DNA of 64,000 bases, from NCBI GenBank assembly GCA_021904315.1, contig CM038921.1, positions 10,446,146 through 10,510,145 of the forward strand. Reading direction: 5' to 3'. This stretch comes from Sphagnum magellanicum. Taxonomy: Eukaryota > Streptophyta > Sphagnopsida > Sphagnales > Sphagnaceae. The position numbers were made by a program, and so were the translations under genes. Under the pieces are notes generated by a model. It worked only from the letters and a program-made list of their open reading frames with translations, was not told where the DNA came from and did not search any database. This document shows positions 36,652 to 47,990 of the stretch, piece after piece. Each line of letters opens with the position of its first letter. Position 1 is the first letter of the stretch.

Positions 36652-37017
36652 TGGCCTTGCCTACCAAGGCAAGGCAAGGATATTATTGTGTTTTAAGATT
36701 CATTATTAGAGTATTATTAGTAGCTTAAGGGGATTTTGGCCCCTAGGTAATAATAATAATAATAATAATAATAGGTCTATTTATTTTTATACGAGGATTT
36801 TTGAAAGATATGATATATTTTGGCTTGTGTTGAAACTTGAGATTTAGTTATAATAGAGTTATAATAATAATAATAATAATATCTTGAAGGATTTTGGTTT
36901 CTTTTTAGAGGATTTTATTTTTTTGAAGATTATATTTTTGCATGGTGAAATATTTGAGTTTTCATAATTCTTCTTTTGTGTTAAGATAATTTTTTAAAAT
37001 TGTAATTGGCAAGGCCA
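36652..37017 (+). mobile_element. TIR element A, copy 1 (non-autonomous)
   Basis: The ends are TGGCCTTGCC (36652-36661) and its exact reverse complement GGCAAGGCCA (37008-37017), giving a 366-bp element. The interior carries 'ttaaggggattttggcccc', a (TAA)n tract, 'gaggatttttgaaagat', 'ttggcttgtgttgaaactt' and a second (TAA)n tract. There is no coding capacity. A clear target-site duplication was not found, so the superfamily is open. Confidence 0.7.
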
Positions 37018-38537
37018 CAATGTGACACATCCGTTGTTTAATTTGTCCCCACAACACACAATCTTCCATTACTATTGATTAACCAAATTTTCTAATTGTT
37101 CCACTTGCTTTGGTATTAATGATCCCCAACCATATTTTTTAATTTTTTTAATTTTTAATTTAATTTTTTTTTTTAAAAATTTGGGTGTGGAGTCCCACTT
37201 TCAAGTTTATGAGTGGGATTTGAGATATGTAAAATATTAATAATAAATGTGAGAAATATTGATGCAAAGCTAGATAACCCAATATGGGTAAAAGACGCTT
37301 TTCAATCGTTTTTGGAAAGATGTTTTAACCCAAAGATGCGCTTGGATCTTTGAGGCTTTTTGTATGTTTGGAAGAAAAGGGAACCTTGGTGACGGTCCCT
37401 TTACTACTCTAAGCAACTCTCGAAAAACAATGTTTGCTTGCTAACGTCTTTGATGAATGTCATTCTTTACAAACCCCTTCCTCTTCGTTGAATGAGTATG
37501 TATGTCTCAACAAGCAAGCAAAGACACACACCATGAGAGACACACTTTCAAGCAATGTTACGACTTTGTGCTAACTTACAAATTGGACCACCCTTATTCA
37601 CACACAAGGGACCGACCAAATTGTCATCTTCTTTGTTGTTGTTGCCCAATTCATAACCCTCTTGAGCCATTTAATGAAATTTTTACTCCAAGTCATATGG
37701 TTAAAGACTCAATGAACCCACCACGGGTTAACCTCTTTCATTGCATCTTTTGAGGATTTTTGTCTATTTTGTGCCCCCCTAAGATTGTACTAATTCTCGG
37801 TTTAGTACAACACTTAATTAAAAATTGAAAACTTCATTTTATGACTTAGAAAATGTCCTTTTGTGGTTACTCCATATGTGTAAGGTATGGACCAATGTTG
37901 GTATTTTAAAGAACACTTGGTTATCAATAAGGTTAATAATAATCAACCTATTTTGATTATTTTGATTACTTTTGTGAAAATTAGTTAGAAAATCTACCCA
38001 CCGGGTAGATTAGCATCTACAAAATTGGCAAGACCCGTTATGGATTGAAGATTGAATTGTTCGAATTTTAATAACCTAACTTGAATATTTGGAATTTTCG
38101 ACCAAAGTAGGCTATCAATCTTAAACCCTAAACGTGTAAATAATGTACATATTTTTGCACATTTTGATTCATTTTTTCTTGGAATCTCCAAAACTATTTC
38201 CAATAACAATCTATTTCCAAGAAAGGGATTTCGTTATCTTCTCAAAAAAAAAATTATTTCCTTATCTTCTCAAAAACTTATTTCCAATAAAATAGTATAT
38301 TTCCTAATAACAAACAAGTTGTCGGAAATTGAAAAAAAATTGCTTTTAATTTTATTTTTAAAAAAAAAGCTAAACCCTAAACTTACTTCGAGAGTATACT
38401 TACTTCCGAAGGTGGATATTTGTTAGGTGGTAAGAAAACAACAAAGCTTTTTATTACTACAAGTTGGAAAGGATGTACGGTTTAAGGTTTAGGGTTTAAA
38501 TCGAAGGGCAATTGCATCAGTGCACACAGAAATCTCA
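37018..38537. other. AT-rich DNA between inverted copies of element A
   Basis: The frame at 37502-37753 (83 codons) shows no known motif. A telomere-like 'gtttaaggtttagggtttaa' phrase lies at about 38480-38500. Nothing else was recognised. Confidence 0.4.
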
Positions 38538-38826
38538 GGCCTTGCCATTTACATTAAAAAAAGAATCTTAAGGCAAAAAAAAAAGAATTATGAAAACTCA
38601 AATATTTCACCATGCAAAAATATAATCTTCAAAAAAATAAAAATCCTCTAAAAGAAACCAAAATCCTTCAAGATATTATTATCATTATAACTCTATTATA
38701 ACTAATCTCAACCCTCAACACAAGCCAAAATTATATCATCTTTCAAAAATCCTCATATACAAATAAATAGACCTATTATTATTATTATTAGATAAAGGAC
38801 TCAGAAGGCAAGGCCACGGGTACTTG
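38538..38826 (-). mobile_element. TIR element A, copy 2 (inverted)
   Basis: It starts GGCCTTGCC (38538-38546) and ends GGCAAGGCCA (38817-38826). The interior is the reverse complement of copy 1, with 'caccatgcaaaaatataat', 'atcctctaaaagaaacc', 'aaaaatcctcatata' and 'aaatagacctatta'. The end near 38790 lacks the 'ggccaaaatcc' segment, so this 289-bp copy is internally deleted. Confidence 0.7.
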
Positions 38827-39178
38827 GTGGTTACTAGGTAGGTAGGTACGTAGATGGATGAGGCTGGTTAGCAAATAGCTAACCGTGGTGACTAACATTA
38901 TGTTGTTCACTTATGAGTATTTATTTACATGGATGTTTATCATTGTGAAATATGAAGCAATTAAACTCAAAATAAACCTTTAGTTATTGCCACAAATTTG
39001 TAATTAATTTCATGCCTCTTTGAGGCTAATGTTGAAGTGGATTTAGATTATCAAGGTTTAACAAATTTGTTGATTCTGAAAATTTTCAAAACCAGAGGTT
39101 GTTTAATAATATTTAATATTAATAATATTGATTAATGAATTAAACATGTAGACACCCAACACTGTGAATTACATTGAA

Positions 39179-39850
39179 CTAGTGTGGGCCCCGTGCATAA
39201 TGCACAGGTGTGTTATATACCCCGTAGAGCGCCCCCCCCCCCCCGGTCCTTCCCATTTTCCACTTCGATTCTTTACCCCGTCGACCCCCCCCCTTTCCGC
39301 TGGTCCTTCCCATAACCCACTTCGGTTCTCTAACTCGTCGAGCCCCCTCGGTCGGTCCTTCGCATTTCCCACTTCGGTTTTTTAACTTGTCGATCCCCCT
39401 AGACCGATCCTTCGCATTTCCCACTCTGGTTCTTTAACCCGTCGATCCCCCCGGCCGGTCCTTGGCATTTCCCACTCCGGTTCTTTAACCCGTCGATTCC
39501 CGTGGCCGGTCCTTGGCATTTCCCACTCCGGTTCTTTAACCTGTCGATTCCCCCCGGCCGATCCTTCGCATTTCCCACTCCGATTATTTACCCGTCGATC
39601 CCCCCGACCGGTCCTTTGCATTTCTCACTCCGATTCTTTAATGATTCTATGATTTTGTTATTTTTTATGAAATACCCTAACCCAGTGATTCTTTTGATTT
39701 TGAAAATTTTCAAATACCCAGAACCAATGAGTCCGGCTGGATGGATGACGGGACGGATTCAGGGGAGGCCGACCAAATGCATGGATTTAAGGGAAGCTTC
39801 ATTTGGTCGGCCTCACAAATATGCCCTCATCCTTCCTTTAATATAAGAGA
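39179..39850 (-). mobile_element. Non-autonomous Helitron, element 3 of a tandem array
   Basis: Read on the minus strand, it begins TCTCTTATATTAAAGGAA (from 39850, preceded by A) and ends with a GTGCATTATGCAC hairpin, eleven bases of spacer and CTAG (39182-39179) followed by T. These are the Helitron rules: 5' TC, 3' hairpin plus CTAG, insertion between A and T. The interior (39240-39640) is a minisatellite of about 50-bp units containing 'ggtccttggcatttcccac', 'ggttctttaac' and 'cgtcgatcc', roughly eight copies. No Rep/helicase gene is present. Confidence 0.7.
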
Positions 39851-39852
39851 TA

Positions 39853-40602
39853 CTAGTGTGTGCCCCGTGCATAATGCACAGGTGAAATAAAAATCCCACT
39901 ATCTCCTCAAACCACAATCTCCCAATCCCACTTACCTACCGGCCCACCTACCTACCCACCGACCCACCTACCTACCCATCCACAACCTACCTACCTACCG
40001 ATCCACCTACGTACCTACCTACCGACCTACCTACCTATCGACCCACCTACCTACCTACCGACCTACCTACCTGTCGACCTACCTACCGACCTACCTACCG
40101 ACCCACCTACCTATTGACCTACCTACCTACCGATCCACCTACCTACCTACTACACTAGAGGGCAGAAACCTGTATGTTCGCAAATAATTGCCAATAGCAC
40201 CATTTTTTGACTGATCCTTTATTTTTGTGAGAACCATGGGTCTGGGTGAAAACCAATTTTTTCGATTTTGGACAACCATTGATGAACCCCGTGCATAATG
40301 CACAGGTGTATTATTTCAACAATGTTTGGTTGATGTTTTTGGTTTTAAAAAAAAACTTTTTCTTTTCAAACAACTGTTGGTCCCCCCCCCCCCTCGCCCC
40401 AGTAAACTGACCCCTGGGGGGCAGTTTCATCCCATCCATGAAATCCCAGAACGGGGTTTTTTGGATTGCTGCCAAACACCGGTTTCCATGGATCACACTG
40501 GGCCAGAGTGACTCAGCACCTGTCCGTGAGCGGAGTTAAGGGAGGCTTCATCGCGCGGCTTCAGGGGCGACTTCATTGGGCGGTACCATCGTTCCTTTAA
40601 TA
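39853..40602 (-). mobile_element. Non-autonomous Helitron, element 2 of a tandem array
   Basis: On the minus strand, the 5' part near 40602 reads TATTAAAGGAACGATGGT and the 3' end is the same GTGCATTATGCAC hairpin and CTAG (39856-39853). Only two bases (TA) separate it from element 3. A second copy of the GTGCATTATGCAC block lies internally at about 40288-40300. The 3' half is a CCTA-rich tract (about 39930-40150). The 450 bp next to its 5' end are nearly identical to those of element 1. The exact 5' terminus is blurred by loss of a few bases at the junction. Confidence 0.65.
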
Positions 40603-41629
40603 TAGTGTGTGCCTCATGCATAATGCACAGGTGAAATAAAAATCCCACTATCTCCCCAAACCACAATCTCCCAATCCCACTTACCTACCGGCCCACCTAC
40701 CTACCTACCAACCCACCTACTTACCGATCGACCTACCTACCTACCGACCCACCTACCTACCGATCGACCTACCTACCTACCGACCCACCTACCTACCGAT
40801 CCACAACCTACCTACCGATCCACCTACGTACTCTACCTACCGACCTACCTACCTATCGACCCACCTACCTACCTACCTACCGACCTACCTACCTATGGAC
40901 CTACCTACCTACCAACCGACCTACCTACGTACAGACCGACCTACCTACCGACCTACCTACCTACCTACCTGCCTACCTACCGGCCCACCTACCTACCTAT
41001 CGACCCACCTACCTACCGATCGACCTACCTACCTACCAACCCACCTACCTACCAATCCACAACCTACCTATCTACCGATCCACCTACGTACCTACCTACC
41101 GACCTACCTACCTATCGACCCACCTACCTACCTACCGACCTACCTACCTACCGATCCACCTACCTACCTACTACACTGGAGGGCAGAAACCTGTATGTTC
41201 CCAAATAATTGCCAATAGCACCATTTTTTGACCGATCCTTTATTTTTGTGAGAAACATGGGTCTGGGTGAAAACCAATTTTTTCGATTTTGGACAACCAT
41301 TGATGAACCCCGTGCATAATGCACAGGTGTATTATTTCAACAATGTTTGGTTGATGTTTTTGGTTTTTAAAAAAAACTTTTTCTTTTCAAACCACCGTTG
41401 GTCCCCCCCCCCCTCGCCCCGGTAAACTGACCCCTGGGGGGCAGTTTCATCGCATCCATGAAATCCCAGAACGGGGTTTTTTGGATTGCTGCCAAACACC
41501 GGTTTCCATGGATCACACTGGGCCAGAGTGACTCAGCACCCGTCCGTGAGCGGAGTTAAGGGAGGCTTCATCGCGCGGCTTCAGGGGTGGCTTCATTGGG
41601 CGGTACCATCGTTCTTTTAATATATAGGA
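40603..41629 (-). mobile_element. Non-autonomous Helitron, element 1 of a tandem array
   Basis: The minus-strand 5' end is TCCTATATATTAAAAGAACG from 41629, with A at 41630 as the flanking base. The 3' end at about 40604-40630 has a GTGCATTATGCAT variant of the hairpin, followed by CACACACTA fused to the 5' region of element 2. A long CCTA/CCGA-rich tract (40680-41172) fills the 3' half. The frame at 40895-41218 is only this repeat read through, not a gene. Confidence 0.65.
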
Positions 41630-42017
41630 TTGACACAACAAAAATGAGGGAGCTAATGGTTTGCAAGTTGGGTGCACAAAATAATGCAACAAATGCAAGT
41701 GTTTGTTTACTAAATGGGAAAATGTAAGGTGTAAATTTTCAGTTGGAACATCAAAAAGATAAATTCTAACTAGGATTTTAGGGTTTGGTGAGTCGGAGGC
41801 AATCCTATCCTTAAAAAAGAGTGATGAGGAGGAGGAGGAGGGTACCTAAATGCCTGAACACACCTTGCAATTTCCATGACAACACAAACAGCACTAAGTT
41901 AGATGACAAAATTAGATAGGATCAAAAAATGCTGGATTGTGCTGGACAAGTTGCATGCACTCTGGAAGCCTAATTGTGAACTAGCAGCACCCACCAGGAT
42001 GAACCTCAATTTCTCTG
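41630..42017. other. Intergenic DNA, nothing recognised
   Basis: This is AT-rich flank between the Helitron array and the next MITE. No feature was found. Confidence 0.5.
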
Positions 42018-42385
42018 AGAGCATCTCCAGCAGTGCTCAGTATGTTGTGATCTACTGCCAAATATATTTCTCACCTCCAAGTTTAGTTATTTACTTGTCT
42101 TTTTCCAACCCCACACATAAAACTAGCAAACAGGTGAAAGAAAGACTTCTTTCTTCTAAGAGCAACCCACCACCCAGACCAATCAAACTATCTTCTATCC
42201 AATCACTGACAGGTGTTAGCCTTGGCAGTGACTTTCAGCAGCCACAGTAACATCATCATGACTACAAATGCAGGGGCAAAACCATTTTGCTGAGCCAAAC
42301 TGACATGTTTTGACTTTTCTTCATCCAATTTTCATTTCCAGGGGGCCACATAATGAGCACATCATGTGGCTCGGCTCTTCTCTGA
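42018..42385 (+). mobile_element. MITE E, copy 1
   Basis: It starts 'gagcatctccagcagtgctc' and ends near 'cacatcatgtggctcggctc'. It shares with the copies at 50.3-51.0 kb the ordered blocks 'cccca.cataaaact', 'agcaaacaggtg', 'ccaatca', 'gagc.aaactg.ca' and 'ttcttcatccaatt'. It has no coding capacity. A 'gagcatctcca' terminus is common among plant MITEs; I do not assign a superfamily. Confidence 0.65.
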
Positions 42386-45300
42386 GTTAATAGCTAGGTT
42401 TCACCTTGGTGGTGGTACCAAGTGTTTTTTTTGGGGCGAAATTTTGCAACTTGGCGATCCCCAAAAAAAAATAAAGGACATGCAACTTCTACAAAGGATT
42501 TTTCTGAGAAAAAAAACCCTTATATAGGTCCTATATGGAGGTAAATATATGTTTAAAAAAATAGGTTACTACTTAGGTAAGTAGATGGTTTGTACACATA
42601 GGTTAAAGGATGCTTTCACTACCTACATACTAATAACCAAGGTACCTACTAAGTGAGTTGTTAAGAGGTAGGTAGTCAAATGTTCATGTTCATGTTAAAT
42701 GAAGGCCAAAAAATTCATGAACAATGCCTCCTCTCATAACACCCTACTACCATCCTAGCTTCGCCACAAATTATATTATCTTCAAAAATGTTGAAATTTT
42801 CAAATAAAAATCAAATAAAAAAAACTTTGTGAAGGAAATTATGGAATCTTCAAAATTATTCTATTTTTTGAAATGAATTTATTTTAATTTTAATTAATTA
42901 TTCAATCAAAATATGTGTTGAAGTTGTCAAGGTACTAAGGTTGTCGCCTCATAATCTATGTGTAGGGTAACACCCAAGGAGCATGGCATTCACTTAATAA
43001 GTGATTGTTTGGGGTCGGGCCAAGAGTCGCTTAATTTGGGAACACCCTACTCAAAGGACGTTATCTTATGTAAAGCATTGGCAAACTAGAAATATCCCTT
43101 CTAGAAAATATAGGAAGGATATGACAACTACTCTTTAAGAATGAGAGGGATCTTACACCTACAAGTAGGTGTAAGACCTGTTCCCTTCTTAGGCCTCATG
43201 ATCTATGTATATTTAGATTTGTGATCACCTTTGCCTTGTGTGTTATGATGGGTTGCGCCCCCAAGTGATGGCATACCCAAAATAAGGGACTTAGGGTTTG
43301 GTCTTGTAGGACTTGAGTTTTTGCATTGATTTGTCCACACTTCAATAATTTTGGGGCATTTCCCTACATATGCCTTACTCTAGGGTCCATTTTGCCAATA
43401 AATAATAATTCAAAATTTTAAATAAAATTTGTGAAAATATGAAGTTGAGTCATTCTTCTCCCAAGTTACAATTAGGTTTTTTTTTTTTTTCCCTTTAATT
43501 TTTTGATATAGCCAAAGTAGCAATTTTCCACAAGAGTATTTAGCCAAATCTAAAAATTTGAAAGTAGAAATTTTAAGAATTCATTTTATTTTGGCTACCT
43601 ATTGGAACCTATTGTAGAAATCAAGTGACTAGATTTTTTTTCTTCAAAATATGGCCAATTAGAGCCATTTTTCACACAAAAAATCCTTTGTATGTGTAGA
43701 AATCATATTTTTTTAGGTTAAAAAAATGCAAAAAAAAACACCCCAAGAAAACCATTAGAATTGATCTAAATAATTACTCTATATGAAAAACATACTGAAA
43801 ATAATTACATAATGATAGTAGAGTATTGCAGATCATGAAAAAGTATTAATCTGAAAATATCAAAAATGAAATGATTTTTTCAAAGACAAAACAATACCGT
43901 AGTACAAGGCCAACTTCAGCACATGTTTGCTGAATATGTAATTAATTAATTTTGAAGATTCCATTTCGAAAAATAATATTAATTTTGTGTTGAAGGGACC
44001 AAGGATTTACAATATTTCTTTTTTTTTTCAATGTGGAAGTTGACCCTATGGTAAATCATCTATTATTATTATTATTATTATTATTATATTCTAATATATT
44101 ATATTACATTATTTGCAAGAAAAAACCTTGTACTCCTCCATTTGTGAAGTGTAGACCACTCGCCTTCTAATTTTGTTTTGTACTATGAGGATGTAACCAA
44201 GGGGAATACCGGGCAAAATCATGTTGGATTGTGGGTAGGGTTTAGGGTTTAGGGTTTCAACCCTAACTTGATACATATACAAAATGGGTTGGGCACTACA
44301 CAGTAGGAATGAACTCAAATGCAACTGAGTCTCCAACACAAAAGTAGACATGTCCACTATTGATGCTCCACCAAAAAAAACAAAAAAAACAAAAAAAAAA
44401 TTTAAAAAAAAAAAAAATATATATATATATATATATTGGACTATACTCAAGTTATGATAAATGCTTTAAATATGATTGGAATTGGGTATGCCTTTTTTTT
44501 AAATTTAAAAATCTTTTGGGGGAAAATTTGTAAGAAATTGTTTCTCAATTGGGAAATGGTTTGGTCCAAAAATGTTTCCCAACCATTCTTTGATCAAACA
44601 AACAACATCATTTTTGTTTTCTATTAATGTTTTCTTAGAGGTTTGGAGGGATGATTCCATTTTTTAAAAGCTTTTTGTGAAGCTTTGGTTGGGTGGTGCC
44701 TAAATCCAAGGAGCAAATGTCAAAGAAATGCAAGGGAGTTGGGCAATGGCAACTTTTGCATGAGGAAAGCTATTGGTTGGTTGGTTTCTTTCTTTCTTTG
44801 ACTCTTCCCTTTCTCTTTTTAGCTTTCTTTTTGCTCTTTTTGCATTGCCACATTTTGTTGCAACAATACCAACGTTAAAGAAGATTTGCAAGGCAAGCTC
44901 CCCTTTCCTTGTGTTTTTTGGTGAGTTTCTTAAAGTTCAAGCTTCAAGTTTGGTTCAATCTAGCTCTCAATTCAAGTTCACCTCAACTAGACTCTCAATT
45001 TGAGTTCAAAATTCAAGTTCGCCTCAACTAGACTCTCAATTTTGGTTCAAGGGAAGGGATTGGGAGTTTTTTATGTTCACTACAAGCTCCAAGATTTCAA
45101 CTCAAGCATCTCTTTTCAACAAAGAAAAACACTAAAGAGCTCTCAAGCTTTGTTCTCATCTTTGTTTTGCAACAAGTAGAACAGCTTGGCATGAAACTTA
45201 GTTCATGCCAAGTCTAAATGAAAATTGTGTTTCATGCTTTGTTGAAGTGCTTTGTAAAATTTTGACATTGAGTTGTTTATGTATCAAACAAACAAGGGTT

Positions 45301-46340
45301 TTCATGCCATGTTTGTGCAACTTTAAGGATAACTCTAATGGGATTGCTAGATTTGGTGGTTTGAAGTTGTTTTCTTAATTACCTTCAATGAATTAATAGT
45401 TCAATATGTAATAGATATTTATAGATCAAATTCTAGCAAGATATTTGTGCACTTTGTTTAAAAGTAAAAAAATGGTGATAATTTGTTTTAAAAAAACGTT
45501 AATGCAAAGTAATTGTTAATGAATATATAAAATATCAAAAGGGATATCCATGTTCCTTGAAGACAAATGTTTTTCAACCAATCTCCAAGTGAAAGCATGG
45601 TTTTGACTCACACTCATGGCTTCCTTTTTTTCCATAGGACCTTAACATTATTTCCTTTACTCCCTTGGGTGACTTGCCCAAAAAAAAATGTGAAGAATTA
45701 AGTTATAAGAGGAGAGCTACATGCCCAACAACAAAAATCATTTTTTTCATCGGATGAATGGTTGTTCGGAAAAAGATTTAAACCTAAAAGCTTGCAAAGA
45801 AAAAAAATCATGTCTTAAGGCTCAACCTTTGCATCCAAGGTTTTCTTTCTCAATTTTGTCAAGTAGATGGATTGTGGCCATCATGCCAAAGAAGAATGAG
45901 CCAAGTTTGGCTCAAGATAAAACAAGACGATCAAATTTTTTAAAGATCTTACTTAGTTCTAGCAACTTACATGAACTCACTATCAAAATATGGCAACTTC
46001 TAAACCTTTTTTCCTCAAAATATGGCAAAATTTGTCTATTTTTTTCACCAAAAAAACCCTTTGTTCAATTTGCAATTGCATTTTTTTGCTCACCATAATG
46101 TTAAAACTCCCACCATCCCACCAAATAAATTTTTTTTTAAAATTGATTGCATCACACTATTTGATAAATACCAAAGACATTTTATAATTTTATAATATTT
46201 GAGTATAGTGAATTTTTTGGAAAAAATATTTTCTTGTTGAGCACTTGTCTTGCCATTAGCATTGAACCCAGTGCCCCTATTGAATTTGTTGCCCCTCTCC
46301 CATGCTCAACATAAAATGGTACCTATTATTACCCTAAACC
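42386..46340. other. AT-rich intergenic DNA with simple repeats
   Basis: It contains a perfect 12-bp hairpin stem (43151-43176), a (TTA)n tract at about 44061-44087, 'ggtttagggtttagggtttc' at about 44237-44257, an A-run followed by (AT)n at 44390-44436, and a duplicated 50-bp phrase with 'cctcaactagactctcaatt' at 44980-45040. The frames at 44109-44450 and 45721-46098 have no family features. No gene is supported. Confidence 0.4.
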
Positions 46341-46344
46341 CTAA

Positions 46345-46860
46345 AACCAAAATCTTCCAAGATATTATAACTCTATAACTAATCTCAAGTTCCAGTACAA
46401 GCCAAAATATCGCCTTTCAAAAATCCTCATATAAAAATAGACCTATTTATTATTACTTAACGGCCAAAATTCCTTAAGCTATTATACTCTATAATGAATC
46501 TAAACACAATATCCTTGCCTTCGTAGGCAAAGCCAATAAAAAGTATCTTAAGGCAAGAGAAGAATTATGGAAAATCAAATATTTCACCATGCAAAAATAT
46601 AATTTTCAAAAAAATCCTCTAAAAGAAACCAAACTTCAAGATATTATTGTTATAACTCTACTATAACTAATTTCAAGTTTCAACACAAGCCAAAATATAT
46701 CATATCTTTCAAAAATCCTCATATAAAAATAAATAGACCTATTATATTATTATTATTACCTAGGGGCCAAAATCCACCTTAAGCTACTATACTCTATAAT
46801 GAATCTAAACACAATAATATCCTTCCCTTGGTAGGCAAGGCCAACAACAAAGCAAGACTA
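46345..46860 (-). mobile_element. TIR element A, copies 3 and 4 in tandem
   Basis: Two inverted-orientation copies lie side by side (about 46345-46540 and 46545-46840). Each carries 'aagccaaaatat', 'tttcaaaaatcctcatataa' and 'aatagaccta', then 'ggccaaaat', 'ttaagcta', and an end resembling 'gtaggcaaggccaa'. The first is truncated at its left side. Confidence 0.65.
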
Positions 46861-47334
46861 TTCGACAATTTCAATATTTTCCTTATTCATTAGCCAAATT
46901 GAGCATTATTTTTGTCATTGGCTACACAAACTGACATGCAGCCTTTTGTTTCTTCTTCTTCTTTTTTTTTCCTTTTTGTGTTGCTCGTCATATATAGCCA
47001 AAAAGAGAAAACTAAAATTTTAAAAAAAAAAAACAAAAACAAAAGTGCTAAAATCAAGTGTTTTTTGAGATTTTCATAGCCATAAATTTTTACCCAAAAA
47101 CATTTTTTAAAAGAAAATTGAGCAGATTTTGATACATGGGTTCATGCAGGTAGCTACAAAATACACAAACAAACAATTATTATTAATTTTTTACTTTCAT
47201 AATATTTAGCTTCTCCTAGCCAAATTTGGCTAAACCTTCACTATGTATTGATGACCACTTTTGATTCCAGTTTGTAGATGGATAAAATAGTAAAATGTTT
47301 TGTGATGATGCTTTTTGGGTTGTGATATCAAGCC
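46861..47334. other. AT-rich intergenic DNA with a degenerate family C copy
   Basis: At about 46970-47300 phrases such as 'tagccaaaaagag', 'agccaaatttggctaaa' and 'ttgtagatgg' resemble repeat family C at 51.3-52.1 kb. Nothing else was seen. Confidence 0.35.
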
Positions 47335-47510
47335 TCTATTATTAGAGTATAGTAGCTTAAGGGGATTTTGGCCCCTAGGTAATAAATAATAATAATAATA
47401 ATAATAATAGGTTTATTTATTTTTATATGAGGATTTTTGAAAGATGATATATTTTGGCTTGTGTTGAAACTTGAGATTAGTTATAATAGAGTTATAATAA
47501 TAATAATAAT
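47335..47510 (+). mobile_element. TIR element A, copy 5 (truncated)
   Basis: It is in the same orientation as copy 1: 'agcttaaggggattttggcc', (TAA)n, 'atgaggatttttgaaagat' and 'ggcttgtgttgaaacttgag', then a second (TAA)n tract. It stops there and runs straight into the 58-bp satellite. Neither GGCCTTGCC end is present. Confidence 0.65.
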
Positions 47511-47990
47511 ATCATTCTAATACCCTTCTTTGTCAAAAGAGTTATTGGGATGAGAAAATTTTAGGGTTGTCGTTCTAATACCCGTCTTCGTCAAAAGATT
47601 TATGGGGATGGGGATATTTTAGAGCCATCGTTCTAATACCCTTCTTGGTCAAAAGAGTTATTGGGATGAGAAAATTTTTAGGGTCACCGTTCTAATACCC
47701 TTCTTTGTCAAAGGTTATTGGCGTGGGAAAATTTTAGGGCATCATTCTAATACGCTTCTTTGTCAAAAAAGAGTTGTTTGGATGGGAAAATTTTAGGGCA
47801 TCATTCTAATACCCTTCTTTGCCAAAAGAGTTATTGGGATGGGTATATTCTAGGGTTATCATTCCAATACCCTTCTTTTGCCAAAAGATTTATTGGGATG
47901 GGAAAATTTTAGGGTATCATTCTAATACCCTTCTTTGTCAAAAGAGTTATAGGGATGAGAAAATGTTAGGGCATCATTTCAATACCCTTT
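47511..47990. repeat. Satellite-like array of ~58-bp monomers, about eight copies
   Basis: The monomer consists of 'tcattctaatacccttcttt', then 'gtcaaaagagttattgggat', then 'gggaaaattttaggg'. Copies start near 47512, 47571, 47630, 47690, 47745, 47801, 47860 and 47918, plus a partial. Copies differ by a few substitutions and 1-3 bp indels. Frames through it (47819-48019) are repeat read-through. Confidence 0.85.

Noticed and set aside
37502..37753. 83-codon frame with Cys and His residues
   Set aside because: Cys and His spacing fits no zinc-finger pattern I know, and the frame lies in repeat-rich DNA between two copies of element A.
39164..39846. Several overlapping Pro/Arg-rich frames on both strands
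   Set aside because: The 50-bp minisatellite in Helitron element 3 creates open frames on both strands at once.
40895..41218. 107-codon frame reading PTYLPT repeats
   Set aside because: It is pure read-through of the CCTA array inside a Helitron, with no independent evidence for a protein.
47511..47990. Possible CRISPR-like array at the 58-bp repeats
   Set aside because: Monomers are contiguous, with no unique spacers, and the DNA is eukaryotic. It is a satellite.
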